This document shows positions 36,095 to 47,194 of a stretch of DNA of 64,000 nt, in pieces. The DNA lies in NCBI RefSeq assembly GCF_020859565.1, contig NZ_JAJHUO010000008.1:179409-243408 (forward strand). The letters run 5' to 3'. The translations under genes and the position numbers were made by a program. The notes under the pieces were generated by a model. That model saw nothing but the letters and a program-made list of their open reading frames with translations, was not told the DNA's origin and made no database searches. The DNA comes from Saccharothrix luteola. GTDB lineage: Bacteria; Actinomycetota; Actinomycetes; Mycobacteriales; Pseudonocardiaceae. Within the stretch, counting starts at the first letter, position 1. Each line of letters starts with the position of its first letter.

Positions 36095-37062
36095 CTCGCG
36101 TTGCTGGAGTGCCCGGGGAACAGGTGCGCCTCCGGGTTGAGCAGCACGGCGATGTTGTTGACCGCGGTGGCGGCCTCGCCGAACCCGGTGGCGATCAGCT
36201 TCACCTTGCCGGGGTACTGGGCGACGTCGCCCGCCGCGTAGACGCGATCCCGGGCGGTGCGCATGGTGGTGTCCACCAGCACCGCCCGGTGGTCCAGCTC
36301 CAGGCCCCACGACTCGATCGGACCCAGGTCGGCCGTGAACCCCAGCGCCGCGACGACGGCCTGCGCGGGCAGCACCTTGCGGTCGCCGCCCTTGAGCCCC
36401 AGCTCCACCTCGGCCAGGTCCGGGTCGCCGCGCAGCTCCAGCACCTCGGCGTCGGTGATGATCTCCACGCCGAGCTCGCGGACCTGCCGCACGGTCGGCG
36501 GGTGCGCCCGGAACGTCGCGCGGCGGTGCACCAGCGTGACGCTGGCCGCGATCGGGTGCAGAGCGAGCGCCCAGTCGAACGCCGAGTCGCCGCCGCCCAC
36601 GACCACCACGTCCTGGCCGGTGTGCACGTTGAGCTTGGGCACGAAGTGCACCACGCCCCGGTCCAGCCAGCCGTCGCCCGCGGGCAGCGGACGCGGCCGG
36701 AACTCGCCGATGCCCGCCGTGATCAGCACCGCGCCGGCGCGCACCACGCCGCCGTCGGCCAGCCCGACCTCCAGCCGACCGTCTACATCGGACAACGTGC
36801 GGGCCTGGCGGCCGAGCAGGTAGGTCGGCTGCCACTGGTCGGCCTGCTGCACGAGCGCGGTCACCAGCTCACGCCCGCGCACCGCCGGGAACCCGGCCAC
36901 GTCGAAGATCATCTTCTCCGGGTACATCGCGGTGATCTGGCCGCCCGCCTCCGGCAGCGCGTCGACCAGCGCGACGGACAGGTCCCGGAACCCCGCGTAG
37001 TACGCCGCGAAGAGCCCCGTGGGGCCCGCACCGACGATCAGCAGGTCGACCTCAAGCTCCAT
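36091..37062 (-). CDS. Ferredoxin-NADP+ reductase, thioredoxin-reductase-like (YumC type)
   Basis: 323 residues. FAD motif LLIVGAGPTGLFAAYYAG; NADPH motif VVVVGGGDSAFDWALAL; C-terminal FAD segment RVYAAGDVAQYPGKVKLIAT. The CxxC of thioredoxin reductases is absent, which separates it as FNR type 2. ATG 37062 is the family-like start. It supplies reduced ferredoxin, e.g. for cytochromes P450 or Fe-S biosynthesis. Confidence 0.92.
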   Translation of the reverse strand: MELEVDLLIVGAGPTGLFAAYYAGFRDLSVALVDALPEAGGQITAMYPEKMIFDVAGFPAVRGRELVTALVQQADQWQPTYLLGRQARTLSDVDGRLEVGLADGGVVRAGAVLITAGIGEFRPRPLPAGDGWLDRGVVHFVPKLNVHTGQDVVVVGGGDSAFDWALALHPIAASVTLVHRRATFRAHPPTVRQVRELGVEIITDAEVLELRGDPDLAEVELGLKGGDRKVLPAQAVVAALGFTADLGPIESWGLELDHRAVLVDTTMRTARDRVYAAGDVAQYPGKVKLIATGFGEAATAVNNIAVLLNPEAHLFPGHSSNAS

Positions 37063-37141
37063 ACCCCGACCATAGGTGTTCAACGCCACTCTTCCCACTC
37101 CTCTTGTGCCCTGTCGCGGCGATCGGTCCAAACTCGGTGGT

Positions 37142-38533
37142 ATGGCTGAACAGGAGTACCGCGTCGAGCACGACACGATGGGCGAGGTCAGGGTGCCGGT
37201 CGACGCGCTGTGGCGTGCGCAGACGCAGCGCGCGGTGGAGAACTTCCCGATCTCCGGGCGCGGCCTGGAGCGCGCCCAGATCCGCGCGCTCGGCCTGCTC
37301 AAGGCCGCCGCGGCGCGGGTGAACGAGCGGCTGGGGGTGCTGGAACCCGAAGTCGCCGCGGCCATCGCCGCGGCCGCCGACGCCGTCGCGGCGGGCGAGC
37401 ACGACGAGCACTTCCCGGTCGACGTGTTCCAGACCGGCTCCGGCACGTCGTCGAACATGAACGCCAACGAGGTCATCGCCACCCTGGCCACCCGCGCGCT
37501 GGGCCGCGAGGTGCACCCGAACGACCACGTCAACGCGTCGCAGTCGTCCAACGACACGTTCCCGACCACGTTGCGGGTCGCGGCGACCGAGGCGGTGGCG
37601 CGCGACGTCGTCCCGGCCCTGGAGCACCTGCTCTCGGTGCTGGACGCCCGTGCCGCCGACTGGACGTCCCTGGTCAAGTCGGGTCGGACGCACCTGATGG
37701 ACGCCGTGCCGATCACCCTGGGCCAGGAGGCGGGCGCGTGGGCCACCCAGGTCCGCTACGGCGTCGAGCGCCTCACCTCGTCGCTGCCCCGCCTGGCGGA
37801 ACTGCCCATCGGCGGCACGGCGGTGGGCAGCGGCCTGAACGCGCCCGCCGGCTTCGGCACGGCCGTCGCCGCGGAGCTGGCCGCCGTCACCGGGCTGCCG
37901 CTGACCGAGGCCCGCGACCACTTCGAGGCACAGGCCACGCAGGACGGCGTGGTGGAGATCTCCGGGCAGCTGCGGGCCACCGCCGTGGGGCTCTACAAGA
38001 TCGCGAACGACCTGCGGTGGCTGGGCTCCGGCCCGCGCGCCGGGCTCGGCGAACTGGCGCTGCCGGACCTCCAGCCGGGCTCGTCGATCATGCCGGGCAA
38101 GGTGAACCCGGTGATCTCCGAGGCCACGATGATGGTGGTCGCGCAGGTGATCGGCAACGACGCGGCGGTGGCGTTCGCCGGGTCGCAGGGCAACTTCCAG
38201 CTCAACGTGATGCTGCCCGTGATCGCCCGCAACGTCCTGGAATCGTCCCGCCTGCTGGCCGCCGTCGCCCGCCTGCTCGCCGACAAGGTCCTGACCGGCG
38301 CCGAACCGCAGATCGACCGGATGCGCGAGTACGCCGAGTCCTCGCCCTCCATCGTCACCCCCCTGAACCGCTACCTGGGCTACGAGGAAGCCGCCTCGAT
38401 CGCCAAGCAGTCCCTGAAGGAGCGCAAGACCATCCGCGAAGTCGTCCTGGAGCGCGGCCACGTCCCCTCGAAGCTCTCCGAAGCCGACCTGGACCGCGCC
38501 CTCGACGTCCTGCGCATGGCCAACCCCCACTAA
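37142..38533 (+). CDS. fumC: Class II fumarate hydratase
   Basis: 463 residues. Substrate motifs: [35 protein letters not shown], and the superfamily signature [11 protein letters not shown]. It interconverts fumarate and malate in the TCA cycle. ATG 37142 ([16 protein letters not shown]). The stop is followed at once by the repeated element at 38537. Confidence 0.97.
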   Translation: MAEQEYRVEHDTMGEVRVPVDALWRAQTQRAVENFPISGRGLERAQIRALGLLKAAAARVNERLGVLEPEVAAAIAAAADAVAAGEHDEHFPVDVFQTGSGTSSNMNANEVIATLATRALGREVHPNDHVNASQSSNDTFPTTLRVAATEAVARDVVPALEHLLSVLDARAADWTSLVKSGRTHLMDAVPITLGQEAGAWATQVRYGVERLTSSLPRLAELPIGGTAVGSGLNAPAGFGTAVAAELAAVTGLPLTEARDHFEAQATQDGVVEISGQLRATAVGLYKIANDLRWLGSGPRAGLGELALPDLQPGSSIMPGKVNPVISEATMMVVAQVIGNDAAVAFAGSQGNFQLNVMLPVIARNVLESSRLLAAVARLLADKVLTGAEPQIDRMREYAESSPSIVTPLNRYLGYEEAASIAKQSLKERKTIREVVLERGHVPSKLSEADLDRALDVLRMANPH

Positions 38534-38536
38534 CCC

Positions 38537-38602
38537 GCGAGAGTCCTACGTTCGCGTCGCGAGAGTCCTACGTTCAGGACCCCTGAGTTCAACGCTCAGC
38601 AC
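38537..38602. repeat. Half copy of compound intergenic element (22-bp arms + TTCAACGCTCAGCAC core)
   Basis: GCGAGAGTCCTACGTTC occurs at 38537 and 38559 (22-bp period). After a 9-bp gap comes GAGTTCAACGCTCAGCAC. The same parts with the same spacing occur at 60498-60564. Here only the left half exists. Its core supplies the last codons and the stop of the EamA gene on the opposite strand. Confidence 0.8.
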
Positions 38603-39503
38603 GCGCGACCTGGGTCACCGGCTCGACCAGGGGCGGGTGGTCGACCTCGGCCGCCCGCCCCCGCAGCCCGATCGCGCACCCCGCCGCCACGGCGACCGCA
38701 CCCGCCAACGCCACCGCGGTCAACGCCTGCGCGCCCAACGCCACCGACGCCACCAGCCCGGCCACCGGCATCAGCCCGATCAGCACACCGGCCCGGTCCG
38801 CGCCCAGCTGCGCCACCGCGAAGTACCAGAGCCCGAACGCCACCGCCGTCAGCACGACCCCCAGCACCACCAGCGCCACGCCCTCACGCACCGTCGGCAC
38901 CTGCCACCCGCCCAACACCGTCCCCACCACCGCGCCGACCCCCGCCGCGACCAGGCAGCACCACGTCGCCACTGCCAACCCGCCCATCCGCCGCACCACA
39001 CCCACCGCGAACAGCGTGAACGACGCCTCACCCGCCATCGTCAACAACGCCAGCAGCAACCCCGGCCCGTGCCACGACCCACCGCCCGACAGCACCACCA
39101 CCCCGCCGACCACGACCACCGCGCCCACCACCGCCGCCACGGCCGGCTTCCGCCCCGCCACCAACGGCGCCACCAGCGCCAGCACCAGCGGACTGGCCCC
39201 GAGCACCGCCGCGACGAACCCCGGCTCGGCGTACCGCTGCGCGTACAGCACGCACGCGTTGAACCCGAGCATCCCCGTCGCCACCAGCCCGATCAGCGCC
39301 GGCCAGTCCCGCCGCCCCGGCACCGGCAGCCGCCCACCGCGGAGCCGGATCCACACGAGCAACGCCACCCCGCCCAGCGCGTACCGCATCGCCTGCCCCG
39401 TGAGCAGCGGATACGCCTGGAGCATGCCCGTCACCGGCACGGACGCGCCCACGATCACCGACGACATCGCACCGGCCGCGATCGCGGTTCCACCTTTTCT
39501 CAT
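38589..39503 (-). CDS. EamA/DMT-family transporter
   Basis: 304 residues from ATG 39503 (GTG 39518 possible). Ten TM helices in two EamA repeats (e.g. MRYALGGVALLVWIRL; VGAVVVVGGVVVLSGGG; LGADRAGVLIGLMPVAGLVA). It probably exports an amino acid or related metabolite. The C-terminus RAER-stop lies inside the repeated element. It is divergent from a MocR regulator, the usual arrangement for a regulated exporter. Confidence 0.9.
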   Translation of the reverse strand: MRKGGTAIAAGAMSSVIVGASVPVTGMLQAYPLLTGQAMRYALGGVALLVWIRLRGGRLPVPGRRDWPALIGLVATGMLGFNACVLYAQRYAEPGFVAAVLGASPLVLALVAPLVAGRKPAVAAVVGAVVVVGGVVVLSGGGSWHGPGLLLALLTMAGEASFTLFAVGVVRRMGGLAVATWCCLVAAGVGAVVGTVLGGWQVPTVREGVALVVLGVVLTAVAFGLWYFAVAQLGADRAGVLIGLMPVAGLVASVALGAQALTAVALAGAVAVAAGCAIGLRGRAAEVDHPPLVEPVTQVARAER

Positions 39504-39550
39504 GCCCAGGACTCTCACGCACCAGTGGTCCAGGCTTAAGCTCCACTTCG

Positions 39551-40921
39551 ATGGCCGCCGACTGGACCACTTACCGTGAACTCCTCCTCCCCGCCCCGAA
39601 CGGCAGGCGCGCGGTGGAGTCCGAGCTGCGCCGCGCCGTGCGCGACGGGCGGCTCGCGCCGGGCACCCGCCTGCCGTCCAGCCGCGACCTGGCCGCCCAG
39701 CTCGGCGTCGCCCGCGGCACGGTCACCTCCGCGTACGCCCAGCTCATCGGCGAGGGCTACCTGACCGCGCGGCGCGGCTCCGGCACCACCGTGACGGCCA
39801 CCGTCACGTGGCCGGGCGCCGCCGCCTCCGAAGCCGAGCCCGCGCCGAGGTTCCGGTACGACCTGAAGCCCGGCGTGCCCGCGTTGAGCGCGTTCCCCCG
39901 CGACGAGTGGTCGCAGGCGCAGAAGGCGGCGTTGGCCGACCTGTCCACCGACGACCTCGGCTACCCCGACCCGGCCGGTTTCGGCCCGCTGCGGCGTGAG
40001 CTGGCGGACTACCTCGGCCGGGTGCGCGCGGTGGCGGCCCGACCGTCCGAAGTGGTCGTCACCAACGGCGCGGCGGAGGGGATCTCGTTGCTGGGCCGGG
40101 TTCTGCACGCGGCCGGGCACCGCAGCGTCGCCGTCGAGGAGCCCAGCCACTTCGGGGCCTCGGAGATGCTGGCGTCGCACGGCCTGGCGATCCGGCCGGT
40201 CCCCGTCGACTCGGACGGGCTGCGCGTCGACCTGCTGTCCACAACGGACTGTCGCGCGGTGTTCGTCACGGCGGCGCACCAGTTCCCGTTGGGCGTCGTG
40301 CTGCACCCCGAACGTCGGCGCGCGCTGCTGGCGTGGGCGCGCGCGTGCGACGGGTTGGTGGTGGAGGACGACTACGACGCCGAGCACCGCTACGACCGGC
40401 CAGCCCTGGGCGCCATGCAGGCGCTCGACCCGACGCGGGTGGTGTACCAGGGCAGTGCGAGCAAGGTGCTCGCGCCCGCGTTGCGGCTGGGGTGGCTGGT
40501 GCTGCCGCCCGCGTTGCGCGACGTCGTGGTGGACCGCAAGCGGTTGGACGACCTGGGCACGGGGACGCTGCACCAGGCGGCGCTCGCCCGGCTGCTGGGC
40601 TCCGGCGGGTACGACCGGCACCTGCGGCGCACGCGCCAGCTGTACCGGGCGCGGCGGGACGCGTTGCTGGGCGCGCTGCGCGCCGTGCTGCCGGAGTGGG
40701 AGCCGATCGGGGTGGCGGCCGGGCTGCACGTGGTCGTGCGGCTGCCCGCCGGGACGGACGACGTGGCGTTGCGGGAGCGGCTGGCGCGGCGCGGGGTGAA
40801 CGCGCCGGCCTTGGCCGACTACGCGCGCACGCCGACGTTCCCGGGGCTGGTGCTCGGGTACGCGGCGCTGACGCCGGACCGGCTGCGGGAGGCCGTCGCG
40901 GAGCTGCGCGCGGCCGTCTGA
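39551..40921 (+). CDS. MocR/PdxR-family regulator (GntR HTH + aminotransferase domain)
   Basis: 456 residues. Winged HTH at residues 20-80 (GTRLPSSRDLAAQLGVARGT), then a class-I aminotransferase-like domain with PLP Lys in YQGSASKVLAPALRLGW and VVEDDYDAEHRY. MocR proteins sense PLP or amino-acid adducts. The 47-bp divergent gap to the EamA gene holds AGTGG...CCACT half-sites, so it probably controls that exporter (inference). Confidence 0.94.
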   Translation: MAADWTTYRELLLPAPNGRRAVESELRRAVRDGRLAPGTRLPSSRDLAAQLGVARGTVTSAYAQLIGEGYLTARRGSGTTVTATVTWPGAAASEAEPAPRFRYDLKPGVPALSAFPRDEWSQAQKAALADLSTDDLGYPDPAGFGPLRRELADYLGRVRAVAARPSEVVVTNGAAEGISLLGRVLHAAGHRSVAVEEPSHFGASEMLASHGLAIRPVPVDSDGLRVDLLSTTDCRAVFVTAAHQFPLGVVLHPERRRALLAWARACDGLVVEDDYDAEHRYDRPALGAMQALDPTRVVYQGSASKVLAPALRLGWLVLPPALRDVVVDRKRLDDLGTGTLHQAALARLLGSGGYDRHLRRTRQLYRARRDALLGALRAVLPEWEPIGVAAGLHVVVRLPAGTDDVALRERLARRGVNAPALADYARTPTFPGLVLGYAALTPDRLREAVAELRAAV

Positions 40922-40949
40922 CCGGTTTTTGTCGGTGCCCGGGTGCACC

Positions 40950-42497
40950 ATGGTCGTCGTGTTGTTCACCGAAGTCGTCGAGACGTCCGCCGCGGTGGCG
41001 GCGACGCGTTCCCGCTTGGCCAAGGTCGCCGCCCTGGCGGAGCTGGTGCGCCGGATGGGCACGCCCGCGGTGGTGTCGTTCCTGGTCGGCGTGCCGAGCC
41101 AGGGTCGGATCGGCGCGGGGTGGCGCACCGTGTTCGACCTGGACGTCCCGCCCGCGGCGGCGCCGTCGCTGACGGTGTCCGAGGTGGACGAGGCGTTGGG
41201 GGCGTTCGCGTCGATCGGCGGGAAGGGGTCCGCCGCGCGGCGGGTCGAGGCGCTGACCTCGCTGTTCGGCCGGGCCACGGCGGCCGAGCAGGACTTCCTG
41301 CGGCGGCTGCTGACGGGTGAGCTGCGTCAAGGCGCCCTCGAAGGGGTGATGGTGGACGCGATCGCGCGGGCGGGCGACGTGCCCGGCGAGGTGGTGCGGC
41401 GGGCGTTCATGCTGTCGGGGTCGCTGCCGGAGACCGCGGTGGCGGCGATGAGCGGTGAGGGGGCGTCGGCGGCGCTGGCCGCGTTCCGGCTGGAGGTGGG
41501 GCGGCCGGTGCGGCCGATGCTCGCGTCGCCGGCGGAGTCGCTGTCCTCGGCGTTGGCGGAGCTGGGGTCGTGCGTGGTGGAGCACAAGCTGGACGGCGCG
41601 CGGATCCAGGTGCACCGGTCGGGTGACGAGGTGCGGATCTTCACGCGGACGTTGCGCGAGATCACCGGCACCGTGCCGGAGTTGGTGGAGCTGGTGCGGG
41701 CACTGCCGTGCACATCGGTGGTGCTCGACGGGGAGACGCTGGCGCTGAACGACGACGGCAAGCCCCGGCCGTTCCAGGAGACGATGAGCCGGTTCGGGGC
41801 GCAGGACGTCCGGGAGCTGCTGCTCAGCCCGTTCTTCTTCGACTGCCTGCACGTGGACGGGGTGGACCTGCTGGACGAGCCGCTGACCGTGCGGCTGGAG
41901 GCGTTGCGGCGGGTGGCGGGGTCGCACGTGATCCCGGGGGTGGTGTCGCCTCCGTCGGAGGAGGTGGCGGCGCGGGTGCTGGACGAGGCGTTGGCCGGCG
42001 GGCACGAGGGCGTGATGGTGAAGTCGCTCGGGTCGGTGTACGCGGCCGGGCGGCGCGGGCGGGCTTGGCAGAAGGTGAAGCCGGTGCACACGCTCGACCT
42101 GGTGGTGCTCGGGGTGGAGTGGGGCAGCGGTCGGCGGAGAGGGCTGCTGTCGAACCTGCACTTGGGCGCGCGTGATCCGGACGGGGGCGCGCCGATCATG
42201 GTCGGCAAGACGTTCAAGGGGCTGACGGACGAGTTGCTGGCGTGGCAGACGCGTGAGTTGATGGCGATCGCGACGGAGAAGACCGAGTGGGTGGTGATGG
42301 TCCGGCCGGAGATGGTGATCGAGATCGAGCTGGACGGCGTCCAGGTGAGCCCCCGGTACCCGGGCGGCGTGGCCCTGCGCTTCGCGCGCGTGCTCCGCTA
42401 CCGGCCGGACAAGGACGCGGGCGAGGCGGACACGATCGACGCCGTTCGCGCCCTGCTGCCCCAGCGCCCGACACCCCCACCGAACACGATCGAGTGA
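40950..42497 (+). CDS. ligB: ATP-dependent DNA ligase (LigB type)
   Basis: 515 residues. DNA-binding domain (1-200), adenylation domain with nucleophile motif VVEHKLDGARIQVHR, VVLDGETLAL, EGVMVKSLGSVYAAGRRG and AWQKVKPVHTLDL, then an OB domain. This is the stand-alone actinobacterial ATP ligase that accompanies the essential NAD-dependent LigA. ATG 40950; GTG 40959 would remove three residues. Confidence 0.95.
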   Translation: MVVVLFTEVVETSAAVAATRSRLAKVAALAELVRRMGTPAVVSFLVGVPSQGRIGAGWRTVFDLDVPPAAAPSLTVSEVDEALGAFASIGGKGSAARRVEALTSLFGRATAAEQDFLRRLLTGELRQGALEGVMVDAIARAGDVPGEVVRRAFMLSGSLPETAVAAMSGEGASAALAAFRLEVGRPVRPMLASPAESLSSALAELGSCVVEHKLDGARIQVHRSGDEVRIFTRTLREITGTVPELVELVRALPCTSVVLDGETLALNDDGKPRPFQETMSRFGAQDVRELLLSPFFFDCLHVDGVDLLDEPLTVRLEALRRVAGSHVIPGVVSPPSEEVAARVLDEALAGGHEGVMVKSLGSVYAAGRRGRAWQKVKPVHTLDLVVLGVEWGSGRRRGLLSNLHLGARDPDGGAPIMVGKTFKGLTDELLAWQTRELMAIATEKTEWVVMVRPEMVIEIELDGVQVSPRYPGGVALRFARVLRYRPDKDAGEADTIDAVRALLPQRPTPPPNTIE

Positions 42498-42671
42498 TCA
42501 TGGGCCGAAAATGTACGGAAACACTGTTACCGGCCCTCGGTTGAAACGAGGAGGAAACCAACCAACCCGGCACGCGCCGCAACCACCACCAACACCCGCC
42601 GGGCCAGCCTCGCCCCACACCGCCGCCGACGGCCCGGGGCGCACAGAGCCTGCGACGGTGGTCCACGGCAA

Positions 42672-42860
42672 GGAGGAGGTGCCCATAGCGGGAGGAGGTG
42701 CCCATAGCGGGAGGAGGTGGCCCATGACGGGCGGAGGTGGCCCATGACGGGCGGAGGTGGCCCATGACGGGCGGAGGTGGCCCATGACGGGCGGAGGTGG
42801 CCCTTGACGGGAGAGTGCGGCCCTGACGGGAGGGCGATCCATAGCGGGTGGAGGTGGTCG
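42672..42860. repeat. Tandem repeat array (~20 bp, about nine copies) upstream of guaB1
   Basis: Units: GGAGGAGGTGCCCATAGCG twice (19 bp), then GGAGGTGGCCCATGACGG in five near-perfect 20-bp copies, then three decayed copies. Each central unit contains an SD-like GGAGGTG followed by CCCATG and can form a GCCC/GGGC mini-hairpin. The gap 42498-43116 holds nothing else recognisable except the guaB1 promoter area; TACCGT at 43102-43107 lies close to the GTG, suggesting a short-leader or leaderless transcript. Confidence 0.85.
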
Positions 42861-43110
42861 ACGCGACGGGACGCTCGCGCTGGTCCCGGCCCAGTGACGC
42901 GCTGGCGACCCACTGTCGGGAGCATCGCCGCCGTTCGAGTGGCCGCGGAGCCGTCCCGTCCCCGCCGGCAGGTGGCCGAACACCCGCCGGGAGGAGGCGG
43001 ACGGCCGCAGGACTGCGGGCTTGGAGGAAGCTACAACCGCAGACCCCGTATCGATCCCCTCGATGGTGCGGACAACCAGGGCGAACTCCCCCCGACGCGA
43101 GTACCGTTAA

Positions 43111-44556
<1,446 letters not shown>

Positions 44557-44618
44557 TCCCGCCTCACCCGAACGGGTCGGCCACTACCACCGTGGACGAC
44601 CACCGCGGACCACGCTGA

Positions 44619-44646
44619 CCACCAGGGCCCCGCACGGCCCTGGTGG
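44619..44646 (+). terminator. Hairpin downstream of guaB1
   Basis: CCACCAGGGCC and GGCCCTGGTGG form an 11-bp perfect stem with a 6-nt loop, 62 bp after the guaB1 stop. No U-tract. Confidence 0.6.
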
Positions 44647-44700
44647 GAAGCACGGCCGGCTCGCCCAGCGGGACCGCGGCCCCGACCCGATGATCGGGCG

Positions 44701-45423
44701 ATGAGCACCGCACCGCGCCCCACCGCCTGGCACACCGGCTCACGGGTGTGGCACGGCGTGCTCGCGGCCGTGATCGCCGCGTCCCTGATCACCCAACTGG
44801 TGTTGCTGTTCACCGGTGGGACGGACGTCAACGCCGACGAGACCACGACCCACGTGACGCTCGGTGTCCGCCTCGTCCGCCTGTTCAGCTACTTCACCAT
44901 CCAGAGCAACCTGTTCGTGCTCGTCGTCGCCATCACGCTGGCGTCGAACCCCACCCGGGACGGCCGCGGCTGGCGGGTGGCCCGCCTGGACGCGCTGCTC
45001 GGCATCGCGATCACCGGCATCGTGTTCGCCCTCGTGCTCGCGCCGCTGACGAACCCCGTCGGCATCGCCTGGTGGGTGAACCTCGGCTTCCACCAGCTGT
45101 CCCCGGTGCTGGCGGTGCTCGGCTGGCTGCTGTTCGGCCCCCGACCGCGCTTCGACCGCACCACCGTCGCCAAGGCGCTGCTGATCTGGCCCGTCGTGTG
45201 GATCGCCTACACGTTCGCCCACGGCGCGATCACGGACTGGTACCCGTACCCGTTCCTCGACGCCACCGAGCTCGGCTTCGGCGCCGCCCTGCGCAACGCC
45301 CTGTTCGTGCTGCTCGCCGCCGCGGTGCTGGCCTGGCTCGCGAAGGTCGTCGACCACAAGCTGAAGGCCGCCCCGGTCACGGCGACCGGGGCGGCCTCGT
45401 CGTCGAGCCGTCAGGAGGCGTAG
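44701..45423 (+). CDS. Pr6Pr-family membrane protein
   Basis: 240 residues, six TM helices. Characteristic [11 protein letters not shown] (TM2 start), [36 protein letters not shown]. The family has unknown function. The last 13 bp overlap phoH2 tail to tail. Confidence 0.82.
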   Translation: MSTAPRPTAWHTGSRVWHGVLAAVIAASLITQLVLLFTGGTDVNADETTTHVTLGVRLVRLFSYFTIQSNLFVLVVAITLASNPTRDGRGWRVARLDALLGIAITGIVFALVLAPLTNPVGIAWWVNLGFHQLSPVLAVLGWLLFGPRPRFDRTTVAKALLIWPVVWIAYTFAHGAITDWYPYPFLDATELGFGAALRNALFVLLAAAVLAWLAKVVDHKLKAAPVTATGAASSSSRQEA

Positions 45424-46787
45424 TCCTCCAGCATCTCGGTGACCAGCGCGGCGATCGGCGAGCGCTCCGACCTCGTCAACGTGACGTGCGCGAACAGCGG
45501 GTGGCCCTTCAGCTTCTCGATGACCGCCGCCACGCCGTCGTGCCGCCCTACGCGCAGGTTGTCACGCTGCGCCACGTCGTGCGTGAGCACCACCCGCGAG
45601 TTGGCGCCCAACCGCGACAGCACGGTCAGCAGCACGTTGCGCTCCAGCGACTGCGCCTCGTCCACGATCACGAACGAGTCGTGCAGGGACCGGCCGCGGA
45701 TGTGGGTCAGCGGCATGACCTCCAGCATGCCGCGGTCCATGATCTCCTCCACGACGTCCTGGCTGACCAGCGCGCCGAGGGTGTCGAACACCGCCTGCGC
45801 CCACGGCTGCATCTTCTCGCTCTCGGAACCGGGCAGGTAGCCCAGTTCCTGGCCGCCCACCGCGTAGAGCGGGCGGAAGACCACGACCTTGCGGTGTTGC
45901 CGGCGTTCCATGACCGCTTCCAGGCCCGCGCACAGCGCGAGCGCCGACTTGCCGGTGCCGGCCCGTCCGCCCAGCGAGACGATGCCGACCTCGGTGTCCA
46001 GCAGCAGGTCCAGCGCCACGCGCTGCTCGGCCGACCGACCGTGCAGCCCGAACGCCTCGCGGTCGCCGCGCACCAGCCGCAGCTGCTTGTCCGGCGTGAC
46101 CCGACCCAACGCGCTCGACGTGCCCGCCAGCAGCCGCAACCCGCTGTGGCACGGCAGCTCGGCCACGTGCGCCAGGTCGAACAGCGCCGGGTCGATCACG
46201 GTGTCGCGGTAGAGCGCGTCCACCACGGTCTGGTCGACGTCCACGTCGGACATCCCGGAGTAACCGGACAGCGTGACGTCGTGCGCCCGGTACTCCTCGG
46301 CGGCCAGGCCGACCGCGCCCGCCTTGACCCGCAGCGGCATGTCCTTGGTGACCAGCGTGACGGTGTTGCCCTCGGCCGCGAGGTTGAGCGCGCAGGCCAG
46401 TATGCGGGCGTCGTTGGAGTCCGTGCGGAAACCCGCGGGCAGCACCTCCGGGTCGGAGTGGTTGAGCTCCACGCGCAGCGTGCCGCCGCTCTCGCCGATC
46501 GGGACCGGGTGGTCCAGCCGGCCGTGCCGCAGTCGCAGGTCGTCGAGCAGGCGCAACGCCTCCCTGGCGAACCAACCGAGCTCCGGGTGGTGCCGCTTGC
46601 CCTCCAGCTCGCTGATCACCACGAGCGGCAGCACGACCTCGTGCTCGGCGAACCGCGTGGTGGCCAGGGGGTCGGAGAGCAGCACGGACGTGTCCACCAC
46701 GTACGTGTTGGTCGTCGGCGCGCCACGGCGCCGGGAAGTGCTGCGCGATGAGCCTGAGGAACGGCTCGCGGGTCGTCGTGCGTTCAC
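45411..46787 (-). CDS. phoH2: PhoH2: PIN domain plus PhoH ATPase
   Basis: 458 residues. Basic, disordered N-terminus, PIN RNase domain (~30-175; [13 protein letters not shown], acidic [26 protein letters not shown]), then PhoH helicase-like ATPase with Walker [32 protein letters not shown] and Walker [13 protein letters not shown]. PhoH2 proteins act as RNA helicase/RNase. Start GTG 46787 has GGGAG 6 nt upstream. The antitoxin phoAT often found upstream in mycobacteria is not evident. Confidence 0.92.
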   Translation of the reverse strand: MNARRPASRSSGSSRSTSRRRGAPTTNTYVVDTSVLLSDPLATTRFAEHEVVLPLVVISELEGKRHHPELGWFAREALRLLDDLRLRHGRLDHPVPIGESGGTLRVELNHSDPEVLPAGFRTDSNDARILACALNLAAEGNTVTLVTKDMPLRVKAGAVGLAAEEYRAHDVTLSGYSGMSDVDVDQTVVDALYRDTVIDPALFDLAHVAELPCHSGLRLLAGTSSALGRVTPDKQLRLVRGDREAFGLHGRSAEQRVALDLLLDTEVGIVSLGGRAGTGKSALALCAGLEAVMERRQHRKVVVFRPLYAVGGQELGYLPGSESEKMQPWAQAVFDTLGALVSQDVVEEIMDRGMLEVMPLTHIRGRSLHDSFVIVDEAQSLERNVLLTVLSRLGANSRVVLTHDVAQRDNLRVGRHDGVAAVIEKLKGHPLFAHVTLTRSERSPIAALVTEMLEDYAS

Positions 46788-47194
46788 GGCAACTCCCTCA
46801 CGAACGCGGCACCCGCGTCCGCTCCTCGCTGGGCCAGGCACCACCCCGATCGACCGGACCGCCTCCGCTAGCTGGAGGCGCGCCGGTCACGAGGGCCGGG
46901 TGCCGGCCCCCTCGCGCTCATCACCGCCGGCGGAACCGGCGATACGACGACAGCCACGATCAGGGCCTCCCTGCGCGGTCCGCAGTGGACGCGTCCCGCC
47001 AACCGGAAGTTACCTCCGCAGGTCCCCCTTATGCAGGCAGCCACACAGGTGATTCGTCAATTCGTCACCCCGCCGCAAACTGGCGGGAGACGGTCTCAGC
47101 GGGTGCGCGTGGACGACCCCGGGCCGTCACATCGGCGCAATCCGGCGTCGTCCACGCAGCTCAGGGCACGTGCGGCCGGACGTGGCGCGGTCCG
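46788..47194. other. 407-bp intergenic region upstream of phoH2
   Basis: No supported coding frame. Several GC-rich stems occur, e.g. GCCTCC-AGCTAGC-GGAGGC at ~46862-46880 and CGCCGG-CGGAA-CCGGCG near 46929. They may be part of a structured phoH2 5' leader (minus strand) or terminator stems. No riboswitch class recognised. Confidence 0.4.

Noticed and set aside
39519..39550. Long palindromic MocR operator in the EamA/MocR gap
   Set aside because: Only AGTGG...CCACT half-sites and an off-centre GCTTAAGC are present; too weak to list as a feature.
42672..42860. CRISPR array
   Set aside because: Units are contiguous 19-20-bp tandem copies with no unique spacers and there are no cas genes.
46788..47194. 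Riboswitch (c-di-AMP/ydaO type) in the phoH2 leader
   Set aside because: Several stems exist, but the conserved ydaO core sequences could not be found on either strand.
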